This document shows, in pieces, positions 1 to 7,924 of a stretch of DNA of 30,480 nt. Source of the stretch: JBBDLF01 sp040879025 (GTDB lineage: Bacteria > Pseudomonadota > Gammaproteobacteria > Pseudomonadales > Pseudohongiellaceae); assembly GCA_040879025.1 (NCBI GenBank), contig JBBDLF010000014.1:1-30480 (forward strand). The letters are read 5' to 3'. The notes beneath the pieces are model-generated. The model ran no database searches. It saw only the letters and a program-made list of their open reading frames with translations, and had not been told where the DNA came from. Within the stretch, counting starts at the first letter, position 1. Each line of letters begins with the position of its first letter. Both the position numbers and the translations under genes were made by a program.

Positions 1-5
1 GGCTT

Positions 6-58
6 GTTCAACAACAGGATATGTCACGGCAAGCGCGACATATCCTTATTTGTTATGC
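6..58 (+). other. attC recombination site (53 bp)
   Basis: The R'' box GTTCAAC (6-12) and R' box GTTATGC (52-58) enclose an imperfect palindrome, with ACAGGATATGTC on the left and GACATATCCT on the right. This is the folded-attC layout recognised by integron integrases. It resembles the 53-bp site at 24403-24455 in length and arm sequence. The cassette upstream of it lies outside the window. Confidence 0.85.
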
Positions 59-63
59 ACCGA

Positions 64-91
64 TTGACGTGTGTGTATTTGTGTGTATAAT
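64..91 (+). promoter_or_regulatory. Promoter of hicAB, probably giving a leaderless mRNA
   Basis: A -35 box TTGACG (64-69) and a perfect -10 box TATAAT (86-91) are separated by 16 bp. Only 7 bp lie between the -10 box and the hicA ATG, so transcription should start at or next to the start codon. The spacer holds a direct repeat of GTGTGTAT, a possible HicB operator (inference). The promoter lies inside the cassette, just after the attC R' box. Confidence 0.65.
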
Positions 92-98
92 TGCACCA

Positions 99-284
99 AT
101 GAAAAGTAAGGCCATAATCAAACGGCTTAAAGCGGAGGGCTGGCAAAAGGTGGGCGGAAAAGGCGACCACGAAAAGTTTAAGCACCCCGACAGAACTGGC
201 CATGTGATTGTGCCGCACCCGCGTAAGGATATACCGATTGGTACCTTGCGCAACATATACCGCCAAGCTAACTGGGAATGGTGA
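99..284 (+). CDS. hicA: HicA-type mRNA interferase toxin
   Basis: A 61-residue protein of the HicA family, the toxin of a type II toxin-antitoxin pair that cleaves mRNA through a small double-stranded-RNA-binding fold. Family marks visible are the N-terminal KRLKAEGW helix, a central glycine-rich stretch leading to the conserved histidine in GDHEKF, and the C-terminal PIGTLRNIYRQANW segment. The ATG at 99 is chosen because the protein then has the usual HicA length. An upstream in-frame ATG at 21 would lie inside the attC site and ahead of the promoter. hicB follows after 1 bp. The pair forms a complete integron cassette with its own promoter, and such modules are common stabilisers of cassette arrays. 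Confidence 0.9.
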   Translation: MKSKAIIKRLKAEGWQKVGGKGDHEKFKHPDRTGHVIVPHPRKDIPIGTLRNIYRQANWEW

Positions 285-285
285 A

Positions 286-684
286 ATGATATACCCCGCA
301 TATGTACATGTAGGTGACGAAAAACACGCCCACGGCGTGACTTTGCCTGATTTTGATGGCTGCTTTACAGCGGCCGACGAGTATTCTGATATACCAGCTT
401 GTGTTCAAGAAGCCATTGAACTGCATTTTGAGGGTGAAGATTTCGAACTTCCAGCACCTTCGGATATTAAAGAGCTCGAGGCTACCGGTAACTACGAAGG
501 CGGCGTTTGGATGTTGATCGATATAGATATCACCAAGCTGGAAAGCCGACCAATGAGATTAAATGTTTCTCTCCCCTCTTATATTGTGAAAAAGATGGAT
601 AATTTTGCTTCCGAGCATCATTTATCTCGTAGCGCCCTAATCGTTAAAGCCACAGAAAAATATCTCGATTCGCATTCTGCCTAA
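286..684 (+). CDS. hicB: HicB-type antitoxin
   Basis: A 132-residue HicB antitoxin. The N-terminal half (MIYPAYVHV, then HGVTLPDFDGCFTAADE) is the partially degraded RNase H-like HicB fold that binds and blocks HicA. The C-terminal part (about residues 86-132, RLNVSLPSYIVKKMDNF through RSALIVKATEKYL) is a ribbon-helix-helix DNA-binding domain, expected to repress the operon promoter. The start at 286 follows the hicA stop by 1 bp. A longer reading from 208 would overlap hicA in another frame and lacks family similarity. The stop codon lies inside the R'' box of the next attC, as is common for cassette genes. Confidence 0.92.
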   Translation: MIYPAYVHVGDEKHAHGVTLPDFDGCFTAADEYSDIPACVQEAIELHFEGEDFELPAPSDIKELEATGNYEGGVWMLIDIDITKLESRPMRLNVSLPSYIVKKMDNFASEHHLSRSALIVKATEKYLDSHSA

Positions 685-739
685 CGCCTTGCAGCAGGGG
701 CGCGACGCAAGGAGCGTCCCTTGCCTGCATTTGTTAGGG
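679..739 (+). other. attC recombination site (61 bp)
   Basis: R'' GCCTAAC (679-685) and R' GTTAGGG (733-739) flank a stem in which GCAGCAGGGGCGC pairs imperfectly with GCGTCCCTTGCCTGC. R'' is not complementary to the start of its own hicAB cassette (GTTATGC at 52), which is unusual compared with most cassettes in this window. Confidence 0.85.
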
Positions 740-1630
740 CTGTATCTGCGATGCTGTGTGAGATATTTCTCTCCATAGCTGGATAGCAGATGAGGTGCGG
801 GCTTCTACATGCCTTCGTAACGCTCGCGCAATAACAGGGCCATATGGTGAGGGAAGGTGTTCTGCCACCTTTCGAGGCACCCCATCCAATATCTCATCCT
901 GACTAAAAGAAAGTACTCGGTTTTGAATCAGGCTCAGCAGTAGGAGACCAACATGGTATACATCAACGTGTTTCCCCACGACCCCAAACTCTTGAATATT
1001 AAGGTACTCGGGCGGCAGCATCCACTGAGCTAGCACTGTTCCAAAAATACGTACATCGCTCTCAAGCTTACTTATCCCAAGATCCGCGACCTTAAATCTC
1101 CACACAGGATCTTTTGTTGGCACCATTGGGTCTCTCTGCTGAGACACTAGTATATTCCCAGCGTGTAAATCCTTATGGATATATCCATGATCGTGAATGT
1201 ACTGGAGCCCGTTCAAGATGTCTCGGGCTACATAAGGAACCCAAAGCTCACCATTAGTATTGGGGGAGGCAATAATTTCATTCAGTGTCATTGTGCATTT
1301 TTCAACGACAATATAGAACGTGTCCCGATACTCGAAGGCCTGATGAATATACGTTATTTGTGGGTGCCTAAGCTGTTGCAAACTTTGAAGTTCGTGCCAC
1401 CATTCTTCACGCACAGCTTCGTAACTGCGATTCTGAGGAAGTATCACCTTAGCTACCAGATCGTTCCCCCACTCGTCCGCACAATCGTAGACTGCACCAA
1501 ACGAGCCTTGACCTATCTGATGGCCTATAAAGTAGTTAATCCCGTTTACTTCTATAGCCTCGCCCGCACTTGGAGGTACAAAAATGCGAGGTGATTCAGT
1601 CGATTGATGTTCCTTATTTGAAGTCTCCAT
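734..1630 (-). CDS. Hanks-type serine/threonine protein kinase in an inverted cassette
   Basis: A 298-residue soluble eukaryotic-like protein kinase. Visible motifs are the glycine-rich loop GQGSFGAVY (residues 40-48), the ATP-anchoring lysine in VAK (K61), a likely helix-C glutamate near residue 80, the catalytic loop HKDLHAGN (152-159, with D154 as catalytic base and N159), the metal-binding DLG (183-185, in place of DFG), and PPE (206-208) in place of APE. All key catalytic residues are present, so it is probably active. There is no transmembrane or sensor domain, so its substrate is unknown. It is encoded against the array direction. Its TAA stop is formed by the TTA of the R' box at 733-739, and a GGAGG lies just upstream of the ATG. 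Confidence 0.9.
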   Translation of the reverse strand: METSNKEHQSTESPRIFVPPSAGEAIEVNGINYFIGHQIGQGSFGAVYDCADEWGNDLVAKVILPQNRSYEAVREEWWHELQSLQQLRHPQITYIHQAFEYRDTFYIVVEKCTMTLNEIIASPNTNGELWVPYVARDILNGLQYIHDHGYIHKDLHAGNILVSQQRDPMVPTKDPVWRFKVADLGISKLESDVRIFGTVLAQWMLPPEYLNIQEFGVVGKHVDVYHVGLLLLSLIQNRVLSFSQDEILDGVPRKVAEHLPSPYGPVIARALRRHVEARTSSAIQLWREISHTASQIQP

Positions 1631-1650
1631 AACCCTCCATTATTTGCCCT

Positions 1651-1710
1651 GCCCTAACATTGATATATGGAGCATGCCTGATATCCATCACAACCGGGCA
1701 TGCGCATATC
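1651..1710 (+). other. Incomplete attC site (R' box missing)
   Basis: GCCCTAAC (1651-1658) is the exact reverse complement of the first eight bases of the kinase cassette (GTTAGGGC at 733). The arms GATATATGGAGCATGCC (1662-1678) and GGGCATGCGCATATC (1696-1710) pair as expected for L'' and L'. What follows is CCAACCACC, with no GTTRRRY core. The right end of this cassette run is therefore broken. Confidence 0.65.
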
Positions 1711-2248
1711 CCAACCACCGCGCTGCGCGATATCCGCCCATGGAAAGACATGCCGCCATGATATTAACGGGGCCCGTATGTAGAAACAAGCACATCAAAA
1801 CGCACAGCCGCAATGCACAACGTGCCATTCCCCGATCCGCAAACGATCCATTGCTCCGCTCTCCCATCCACACAACCTGGCTGTTCCAACAAGTACTCCC
1901 ACACAGCACCCAGCCGGCCTGTCAGGCCGACCAAGAGTCACCGGGAAACGTTCCCTGGGAAACATGGGTCGTTGCTTCCTGCGTCCGGGCCATGGAGTGG
2001 GTTACCACCCTGACCATGAGGCGTACTGGAATTACCGGTTTTCGGTATTGGTCCAGATTGCGACATTTTGGTCAATTGATACGCCGCTTGCCCTTTGAGT
2101 CGCCGTAACACACTGATACTATGCGCTTTTCAACTTGGCACTATCTTTGCTCGTTTAGTTCTGACGGTGCAGGATCACGCGTCGAATCAGCGTAACAACA
2201 TCGCCTGCCAGGCCGTCTTGATTCATTAACAACAACAGGATATCCGCG
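1711..2248. other. Gene-poor stretch upstream of the exporter operon
   Basis: I find no convincing gene here. An open frame covering 1644-2108 on the + strand runs through the broken attC and has no family resemblance. An inverted repeat TACCG-N5-CGGTA (2033-2047) lies about 90-100 bp upstream of the sigma-54-type promoter match, a typical distance for an activator site (inference). Confidence 0.5.
2136..2150 (+). promoter_or_regulatory. Sigma-54 (-24/-12) promoter candidate
   Basis: TGGCAC, five bases, then TTGC gives the invariant GG and GC doublets with exactly 10 bp between them, as in the RpoN consensus. It points toward the exporter operon and its 37-codon leader ORF, with about 195 bp to the ATG at 2346. 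No NtrC-type activator gene is in the window. Confidence 0.5.
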
Positions 2249-2362
2249 GTGACACATTACAGCACCGGGCGCTTATCCGTAGCCGCCCGGCCCACATACA
2301 TCGGCGGCATCGGCATGAAGACGGTCATCGGCCACGGAAACTGCAATGCCCCTACCACCTGA
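2249..2362 (+). CDS. Possible 37-residue leader peptide overlapping the ABC ATPase start
   Basis: A GTG start sits 8 nt after an AGGA ribosome-binding site (2237-2240). The frame runs 37 codons to a TGA at 2360-2362, overlapping the start of the ABC ATPase gene by 17 nt in another frame. The peptide contains a glycine-rich part, TYIGGIGMKTVIGHGNCN, with one cysteine. The ATPase gene itself has only a weak ribosome-binding site, so translation of this ORF could couple to it. It could also be a regulatory leader or a small exported peptide. No family is recognised, and it may be chance. Confidence 0.35.
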   Translation: MTHYSTGRLSVAARPTYIGGIGMKTVIGHGNCNAPTT

Positions 2363-3302
2363 CACCTACATTCTCGTTGACCAGGTCTCTCACGCGTATC
2401 AGCCAGGCCCTTACGCGCTGGAAGATATCGACCTGCAAATCGGCCGCGGCATGTTCGGTCTGCTGGGCTCCAACGGCGCAGGCAAAAGCACCCTGATGCG
2501 AATAATCTGCACTTTGCTGGAACCGACGCAGGGGCGTGTACTGGTGGCGGGGCACGACGTGGTGACCGAACGCCTGGCCGCCAGAAAACTGATCGGCTAT
2601 CTGCCGCAGGATTTTGGTGCGTGGGGAGGGCAGAAGGTGGGGGCCGTGCTGGATATTCTGGCTTCCCTGTCCGGGCTCACCGATACCCGTGAAAGGAAGA
2701 AGAAGGTGGAAGCGGCGCTGGAGGGTGTCGGCCTTCAGGAGGTGAGCGAACGCAAGGTCAAGAACCTCTCCGGCGGCATGCTGCGCAGGCTGGGTGTCGC
2801 CCAGGCGCTGATCCACAACCCCAGTGTGCTGATCATGGACGAACCAACGGTGGGACTGGATCCGGAAGAACGCCTGCGGTTCAGACAGTTGATGTCCGAT
2901 CTCAGCCAGGACCGCGCTATAGTGCTTTCCACCCACATCATCGCCGACCTGGGTTCAAGCTGCTCGGATATGGCTCTGATCCACCGGGGCCGCGTGGAAT
3001 TCCGCGGCCCGCCAACCGAGTTGATTGCGCTGGCTGAAGGCAAGGTGTTTGAAATCGCGGCCTCGCCCGCACTATCGGAAGAACTGGAACGGCGCGACAG
3101 CTTTGAAATTGTCGCGCAGTCGTTTCGCAACGGTGAAACGATTTTTCGCGGCGTCGACGGGCTGGGCATGCCGTTCAAGGAAGCGGTGCCTGTAACGAAT
3201 ATAACCCTTGAAGAAGCCTATCTGGCCTACACCCTGGGGCAGGGTAGACAGATTACCGAAGAAGATTACTCCGAGATGACAACCGATCTGGAAACGGCCT
3301 GA
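2346..3302 (+). CDS. ABC transporter ATP-binding protein
   Basis: A 318-residue cytoplasmic ABC ATPase that would power the permease encoded next. All motifs are intact: Walker A GSNGAGKST (41-49), Q-loop LPQDFG (86-91), signature LSGGM (141-145), Walker B VLIMDE (161-166) followed by PTVGLDP, and the switch histidine in STHII (H197). About 100 C-terminal residues form an accessory domain. The sequence is of the ABC-2 exporter type and resembles the ATPase domain at the end of the RND-ABC fusion in the same operon, with a shared LPQ(D/E)FG and a shared DEPTVGLDP-ER-RFR stretch. It is the first gene of the operon, 12 bp before the permease. The substrate is unknown. Confidence 0.93.
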   Translation: MPLPPDTYILVDQVSHAYQPGPYALEDIDLQIGRGMFGLLGSNGAGKSTLMRIICTLLEPTQGRVLVAGHDVVTERLAARKLIGYLPQDFGAWGGQKVGAVLDILASLSGLTDTRERKKKVEAALEGVGLQEVSERKVKNLSGGMLRRLGVAQALIHNPSVLIMDEPTVGLDPEERLRFRQLMSDLSQDRAIVLSTHIIADLGSSCSDMALIHRGRVEFRGPPTELIALAEGKVFEIAASPALSEELERRDSFEIVAQSFRNGETIFRGVDGLGMPFKEAVPVTNITLEEAYLAYTLGQGRQITEEDYSEMTTDLETA

Positions 3303-3314
3303 CGTGATGGCGAT

Positions 3315-6300
3315 ATGAACCTCATACGACTCAATACCCTAATGCGCATAGAAACGCAGATCACCTTGTCGCTGTTTCGCTATTGGGCGTTTCTGGCTTT
3401 CGCCTTTGTCATGTCCATAGGGATGTATGTCAGCTTCCTGGTACTGCACGCGGCATGGTCAGCCTCATCGCCCACCCTCGCCATTCCTTCCTCCCGCCAC
3501 GTCATTTCCTATATCGGTTTCTTTTACCTGGTGAGCTACATCACCGGGATCGTTTTCCTGGCTTTTGAGATAAGGGGCAGGGATTCCCGCGCGCGCATGC
3601 TGGACATCCTGGATTCGCGACCCTACACCAATGGTGAACTCGTGCTCGGGCGGTTCCTGGGTGTGGTGCTTTGCTCCTGGGTGCCGGTAGTCATTCTGCT
3701 GGGGGTGATGTTATTGGTCAGTTGGGCTCTGCCCTGGTTCGGTTTTACCATCGGCGGCCCGCTGGAGCCACTCTCCCTGGTCGGCCTGGCCCTGTTCATG
3801 GCGTTGCCGGCCATGGCTTTCTGCTGCGCGCTGGTGATGCTCGTGTCCCTGCTGGTGCGCAACCGCGTTGTGGCGCTGATCATCTCCCTGCTGGTGATCT
3901 TCGTTACGTACGTCGTGCTGGGTACGCAGGGATTCAGTGTGGCCTTGAGCTTTGACCTGGTGGGAGCAATGCAGCTCAATCAACCTTCCGAATGGGTTCC
4001 CTCCATCGCCGATCAGCCCTGGTGGGTACAGCGCGCCGGGTTACTGTTTATGTCGGCCGGCCTGCTGGCGCTGGCGCTGGCGATCCATCCGCGACTGGAC
4101 GGCACCCGTCGCGTGACACCCATGGCTGCCGGGGTGGCATTCACGGTCTGCGGTCTGGCTCTCGGCGCCGTCGCCTACCAGATGCAAGAGCGGCGATTCG
4201 ATCAGCTCGATCATTGGCGCGCGGTTCACGAGACGCGACAGGATGACGCGGTGCCGGATGTGCAAAACATCCGTGCTACGGTTTCTATTGATCCGGGCCG
4301 TCAATTACGGGTAGAACTGGAACTGCGGTTTACGGCGGCCTCCGAGACCTTGACCCATGCCCTGTTCACACTCAATCCGGGTTTCACCGTGACAAAGGTT
4401 GTCGATGGCGTTGATCGCGCACTGCAGTTCGAGCATGCCGATGGCCTGCTGGAAATAACGCTGCAGGATGCTCTCAACGCAAGTGAATCGGCGACTGTGA
4501 AACTGAACTACGCCGGACTCCCGAATACGCACTTCGGTTATCTGGATAGTGCACTGGATCTGCGCGAGGACAACGTGAGCATTGACAGTCGCCGCTACTA
4601 TGGCCTGGACAAAGGTGTGTTCGAGGCGAGTTATGTGGCGCTGACTCCGGGCATTCGCTGGCTTCCAGCCGCCGGGGTGGATGTGGGACGGGGCGATCCG
4701 CGCCAGCGGGCGGTGGATTTTTTCACCGTGGATATGGAAGTCAGTCTGCCGTCAGATTGGACAGCCGCCGGCCCGGGTCGACGACAGCAGCTATCGTCCG
4801 GCGAAGGTGACAGGCAAACCGTCCAATTCTCTCCGGCTTCCCCCATTCCGGAAGTGGCGCTGATGGCCGCGCGTTTCGCCGCGTTCAGTACCGAACTCGA
4901 GGGCATCCACTTTGAAGTTCTGCTGCACCCAAAACATACCGGTCTGATTGATCATTTTGCTTTCGCCCGGGAAGAAATTGAACGGTGGGTCAACTCACGC
5001 CTGCGATTGGTCGCCGGCTCAGGGCTGCGGTATCCCTTCGACGCTTTCACGCTGGTGGAGGTACCCAACATCCTGCGTGGACACCAGGGCGGCTGGCGCA
5101 TGGACACCGCCCTGGCTCCGCCGGGCATGCTATTGATCAAAGAGCAGGGGCTTCCCACCGCCCGCTTCGATATTCCCATGGACGGCTTCGTCTACCGCAT
5201 GGTCAACTCGGTAGATGAGAATACGCCGGAAGTCGACCCGGCGATAGTCGAACGCGACCGATTGATCAATTATTTCATCAACGACCTGAGCGGAGGGAAT
5301 GTATTTTCCGCCTTCGCCCGCAACTACTTTCTGTACCGGACCGCGGCTGTGGGCAGGGAGGCCATCCCGCTCAACTATATGCTGGAAGACCTGGCTTCCC
5401 TGCTGGTGTCCGGCGAACGCAGCTATTTTTCCGCCATCAAGGTAACTCGCACCGAAGACCTGGTAATGAACTCGCTGGAACAGCAATCACTGCTTTCCCT
5501 CTCGCCTTCACAACGCGTGCTGGCCAGCCTGGGGGGCAATCATGCGCTATGGGAGAGCGCGGCGGATACACCACTGGCGCAGTTCGATCCCTGGCGGGAC
5601 CCGACGCTGGCGGTGGATGAACTGGCCTTGCGAAGCGGCACTCTGGCCCAGGCGATCTACGATACCCTGGGTGCGGAAGGGGCGGCGCAATTGCTGGGGC
5701 AATTGCTGACCCGTTACGGCGGTTCCGAATTCACCTTCGGCGACCTCTTGCACAGCGAAGCTATCCAGAGTGCGCAACTGGACCCCGTGTTGTCAGCCTG
5801 GTTTCACTCATCGCTGGCCGGGTTCCGGACTGACGATGCGGACATGGTCCAACTGGCGGACAGCGAGAGCGGCGACACGCGCTATCAATTGCGGTTTACC
5901 CTCAGGAACACCGAAGCGGCACCCGGCCTGGTCCGGGTGTTCTGGTCCATGGAAGCGCTGAACCTGTCCACTGTGGATAATGCCGCCTTCGGCAGTATTC
6001 CACTGAGCGCGCGACTGGAGCGCAGCTACAGTGAACCGCTGTTGATCGCCGGAAACTCCGCGGTGGAATTTGGCGCGGTCTTCAATCAGCCGCCGGCCAC
6101 GGTCTATGTGGAGCCCTACATGTCACTGAACCGTACGGCATTTCTGGTACGAAATTTTGATCGCGATAATATCCCGCGCCGCAACAGCATCGCCGTTGAG
6201 GGAGTGCGGAAAATCGACCCGTCGGGGGAGTCATCGGCTGCGATGGCAGCGGCGCTGCCGGAGCGTATCGTCATCGACGATCTCGATCCCGGGTTTTCGG

Positions 6301-6791
6301 TAAACGAAACCGTTGCGATGAGGGATACCGGACTGATCGGCCAATTGTTCGACGTCACGATAGATACGCCCATGGACCAGGGACTGCCTGTTATGACCTA
6401 TGGTTATCCCATCCGCTGGAGCCGACGTGCCTCCGAGAGCGCCTGGGGCGAATATCGCCGCACCGTGGCCTACATAGCCGCGGGTGAGGGCGACAGCGCC
6501 GCGCTGTTCGAAACCTCGCTACCCAGGCCGGCGCGCTGGCGGCTCGACCTCCATATGCCCGCCCAGTTACTGACCATTGTGGTCCAGAATCCATACGGCA
6601 ACTGGCAACTGGCCGTTGTCAGCGACAATGGCCGCGAGCTCGTCGATTTCCATGCCGACTCGACCGGGCCGGGATGGAACCAGATCGGGCTGTTTGACCT
6701 GCCCGCCGGACCGGTCGTGGTGGAACTGAGCAATTATTCCGACGGCCTGACAGTAGTGGCCGACGCCGTGTCCTGGACCGAAGTGAAATGA
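3315..6791 (+). CDS. ABC-2 permease fused to an M1-peptidase-like extracytoplasmic domain
   Basis: A 1158-residue two-part membrane protein. Roughly residues 1-290 hold about six to eight hydrophobic helices typical of an ABC-2 permease, beginning with FRYWAFLAFAFVMSIGM. The rest is a long, mostly hydrophilic region predicted to lie outside the cytoplasm. It follows the domain order of permeases joined to an M1 aminopeptidase-like domain: a beta-rich part, then a helical part around residues 560-720. I find no HExxH zinc motif anywhere, so the peptidase-like part is probably inactive and may bind cargo or a partner. About 400 more C-terminal residues include beta-rich stretches. The stop codon overlaps the next gene by 4 bp. 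The M1 relationship is my reading and needs a structure comparison. Confidence 0.78.
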   Translation: MNLIRLNTLMRIETQITLSLFRYWAFLAFAFVMSIGMYVSFLVLHAAWSASSPTLAIPSSRHVISYIGFFYLVSYITGIVFLAFEIRGRDSRARMLDILDSRPYTNGELVLGRFLGVVLCSWVPVVILLGVMLLVSWALPWFGFTIGGPLEPLSLVGLALFMALPAMAFCCALVMLVSLLVRNRVVALIISLLVIFVTYVVLGTQGFSVALSFDLVGAMQLNQPSEWVPSIADQPWWVQRAGLLFMSAGLLALALAIHPRLDGTRRVTPMAAGVAFTVCGLALGAVAYQMQERRFDQLDHWRAVHETRQDDAVPDVQNIRATVSIDPGRQLRVELELRFTAASETLTHALFTLNPGFTVTKVVDGVDRALQFEHADGLLEITLQDALNASESATVKLNYAGLPNTHFGYLDSALDLREDNVSIDSRRYYGLDKGVFEASYVALTPGIRWLPAAGVDVGRGDPRQRAVDFFTVDMEVSLPSDWTAAGPGRRQQLSSGEGDRQTVQFSPASPIPEVALMAARFAAFSTELEGIHFEVLLHPKHTGLIDHFAFAREEIERWVNSRLRLVAGSGLRYPFDAFTLVEVPNILRGHQGGWRMDTALAPPGMLLIKEQGLPTARFDIPMDGFVYRMVNSVDENTPEVDPAIVERDRLINYFINDLSGGNVFSAFARNYFLYRTAAVGREAIPLNYMLEDLASLLVSGERSYFSAIKVTRTEDLVMNSLEQQSLLSLSPSQRVLASLGGNHALWESAADTPLAQFDPWRDPTLAVDELALRSGTLAQAIYDTLGAEGAAQLLGQLLTRYGGSEFTFGDLLHSEAIQSAQLDPVLSAWFHSSLAGFRTDDADMVQLADSESGDTRYQLRFTLRNTEAAPGLVRVFWSMEALNLSTVDNAAFGSIPLSARLERSYSEPLLIAGNSAVEFGAVFNQPPATVYVEPYMSLNRTAFLVRNFDRDNIPRRNSIAVEGVRKIDPSGESSAAMAAALPERIVIDDLDPGFSVNETVAMRDTGLIGQLFDVTIDTPMDQGLPVMTYGYPIRWSRRASESAWGEYRRTVAYIAAGEGDSAALFETSLPRPARWRLDLHMPAQLLTIVVQNPYGNWQLAVVSDNGRELVDFHADSTGPGWNQIGLFDLPAGPVVVELSNYSDGLTVVADAVSWTEVK

Positions 6792-7924
6792 AACCGCCTG
6801 ATAACTCTGACAACAAACTGCCTGTGGGGATCGTAATGTCTATTTCCAAACCCGGCGCCGCCTGGCGCGCCAGCGTGCTACTGTCACTACTGTTTGCCGG
6901 TTGCCAACCGCAGACCAGCACCACCAACGTGGAATTCCAGGTGCCGGTAACGGTCGAGCAGGCCGGGTCGGCCACCATCGAAGACAGCATCATTACCACA
7001 GGAACCCTGAGAGCGCCCGAACTGGTGACGCTCGCGGTGATGACCGGCGGCGTCCTGGAAATCGGACAAGGTTCCCGGGGACGCTATGCCGAGGGTGATG
7101 CGGTAAACGTCGGCGACATCATCGCGGAGATTACCGGTGAGGATGTACGCCTGGCCGCCCGCCGTGAAGCCGCCCGCCTGCGGCTGGAAACGGCGGAGAG
7201 CAATCTGGCCGCCACGTCCTCGCTGCACGAACGGGGGCTGGTCACACTCACGGCATTCAACCAGGATAAGAACGCCCTTGAGGACGCGAAACTGGAATAC
7301 CAGCGTTCGCTGCACACCGAAGACCGCAACCGCATCACCTCGCCCATCGATGGCGTGATCCTGCGCCTGGCCCGCAATAGCGATGGCCAGCCCATGGCCA
7401 ATGGCCAGATCGTCGACAACGGCCAAAGCATCGCCCAGATAGCACCACTGGAGACACTGGTTGCCGACATCGACCTGGTCGGGCGGGATATCGGGCGGGT
7501 ACAGGAGGGCCAGGAGGCACGTGCCCGTTACCATGCCTGGAACGAGCGTAGTTTCAGCGGCGAGGTATTGCGCCTGGCTCCTACGGTCAACGAACAAACC
7601 CGCGCATTGCGCGCCGAAATCGCCATCGCCAATGATGAGCGGATGCTGCGCCCCGGCATGTTTGTCGAGGTTGAACTGATCATCGACCGGCGGGAAAACG
7701 TGCCGGTTGTCCCACGCCGCGCAGTAACGGAGCGCGGCGGCAGGCAGGTGGTGTTCGTTGCCGAGGGCCAGCGCGCGGTGCAGCGACAAGTGAGCCTGGG
7801 TCTGGGCGACGATGACGTGGTGGAAGTGCGCAGCGGGGTCAGCCCCGGTGAGCGGGTTGTGGTACTGGGTCTGGAAACCCTGACCGATCAGATGCCTGTG
7901 CGTGTCACCGGCGAGGGCCTCTGA
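6788..7924 (+). CDS. RND efflux periplasmic adaptor (membrane fusion lipoprotein)
   Basis: A 378-residue HlyD/AcrA-type adaptor that would link the inner-membrane pumps to an outer-membrane channel. A lipobox LFAGC (Cys39) marks lipid attachment. Then come a split lipoyl domain (GVLEIGQGSRGRYAEGDAVN, and later ITSPIDGVILRLARNSDG), an alpha-hairpin of about 50 residues between the halves (about 118-168), a beta-barrel, and a membrane-proximal domain to the end. The ATG at 6788 overlaps the previous stop. A second in-frame ATG at 6836 gives a better signal peptide, with Cys at position 23, and may be the true start. It is the only adaptor in the operon and presumably serves both RND proteins encoded next. 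Confidence 0.92.
   Translation: MKPPDNSDNKLPVGIVMSISKPGAAWRASVLLSLLFAGCQPQTSTTNVEFQVPVTVEQAGSATIEDSIITTGTLRAPELVTLAVMTGGVLEIGQGSRGRYAEGDAVNVGDIIAEITGEDVRLAARREAARLRLETAESNLAATSSLHERGLVTLTAFNQDKNALEDAKLEYQRSLHTEDRNRITSPIDGVILRLARNSDGQPMANGQIVDNGQSIAQIAPLETLVADIDLVGRDIGRVQEGQEARARYHAWNERSFSGEVLRLAPTVNEQTRALRAEIAIANDERMLRPGMFVEVELIIDRRENVPVVPRRAVTERGGRQVVFVAEGQRAVQRQVSLGLGDDDVVEVRSGVSPGERVVVLGLETLTDQMPVRVTGEGL

Noticed and set aside
1644..2108. 154-codon frame on the + strand after the kinase gene
   Set aside because: It runs through the attC stem, is rich in residues typical of out-of-frame GC-rich DNA, and matches no family pattern.
2229..2246. AACAACAGGATAT, shared with the attC at 6-58
   Set aside because: A 13-base match without an R' core or a paired arm downstream. 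It is probably chance and not an attC.
6887..7789. 300-codon frame antisense to the adaptor gene
   Set aside because: The adaptor shows clear family motifs. The antisense frame is rich in His, Gln and Gly, as expected of a shadow frame.
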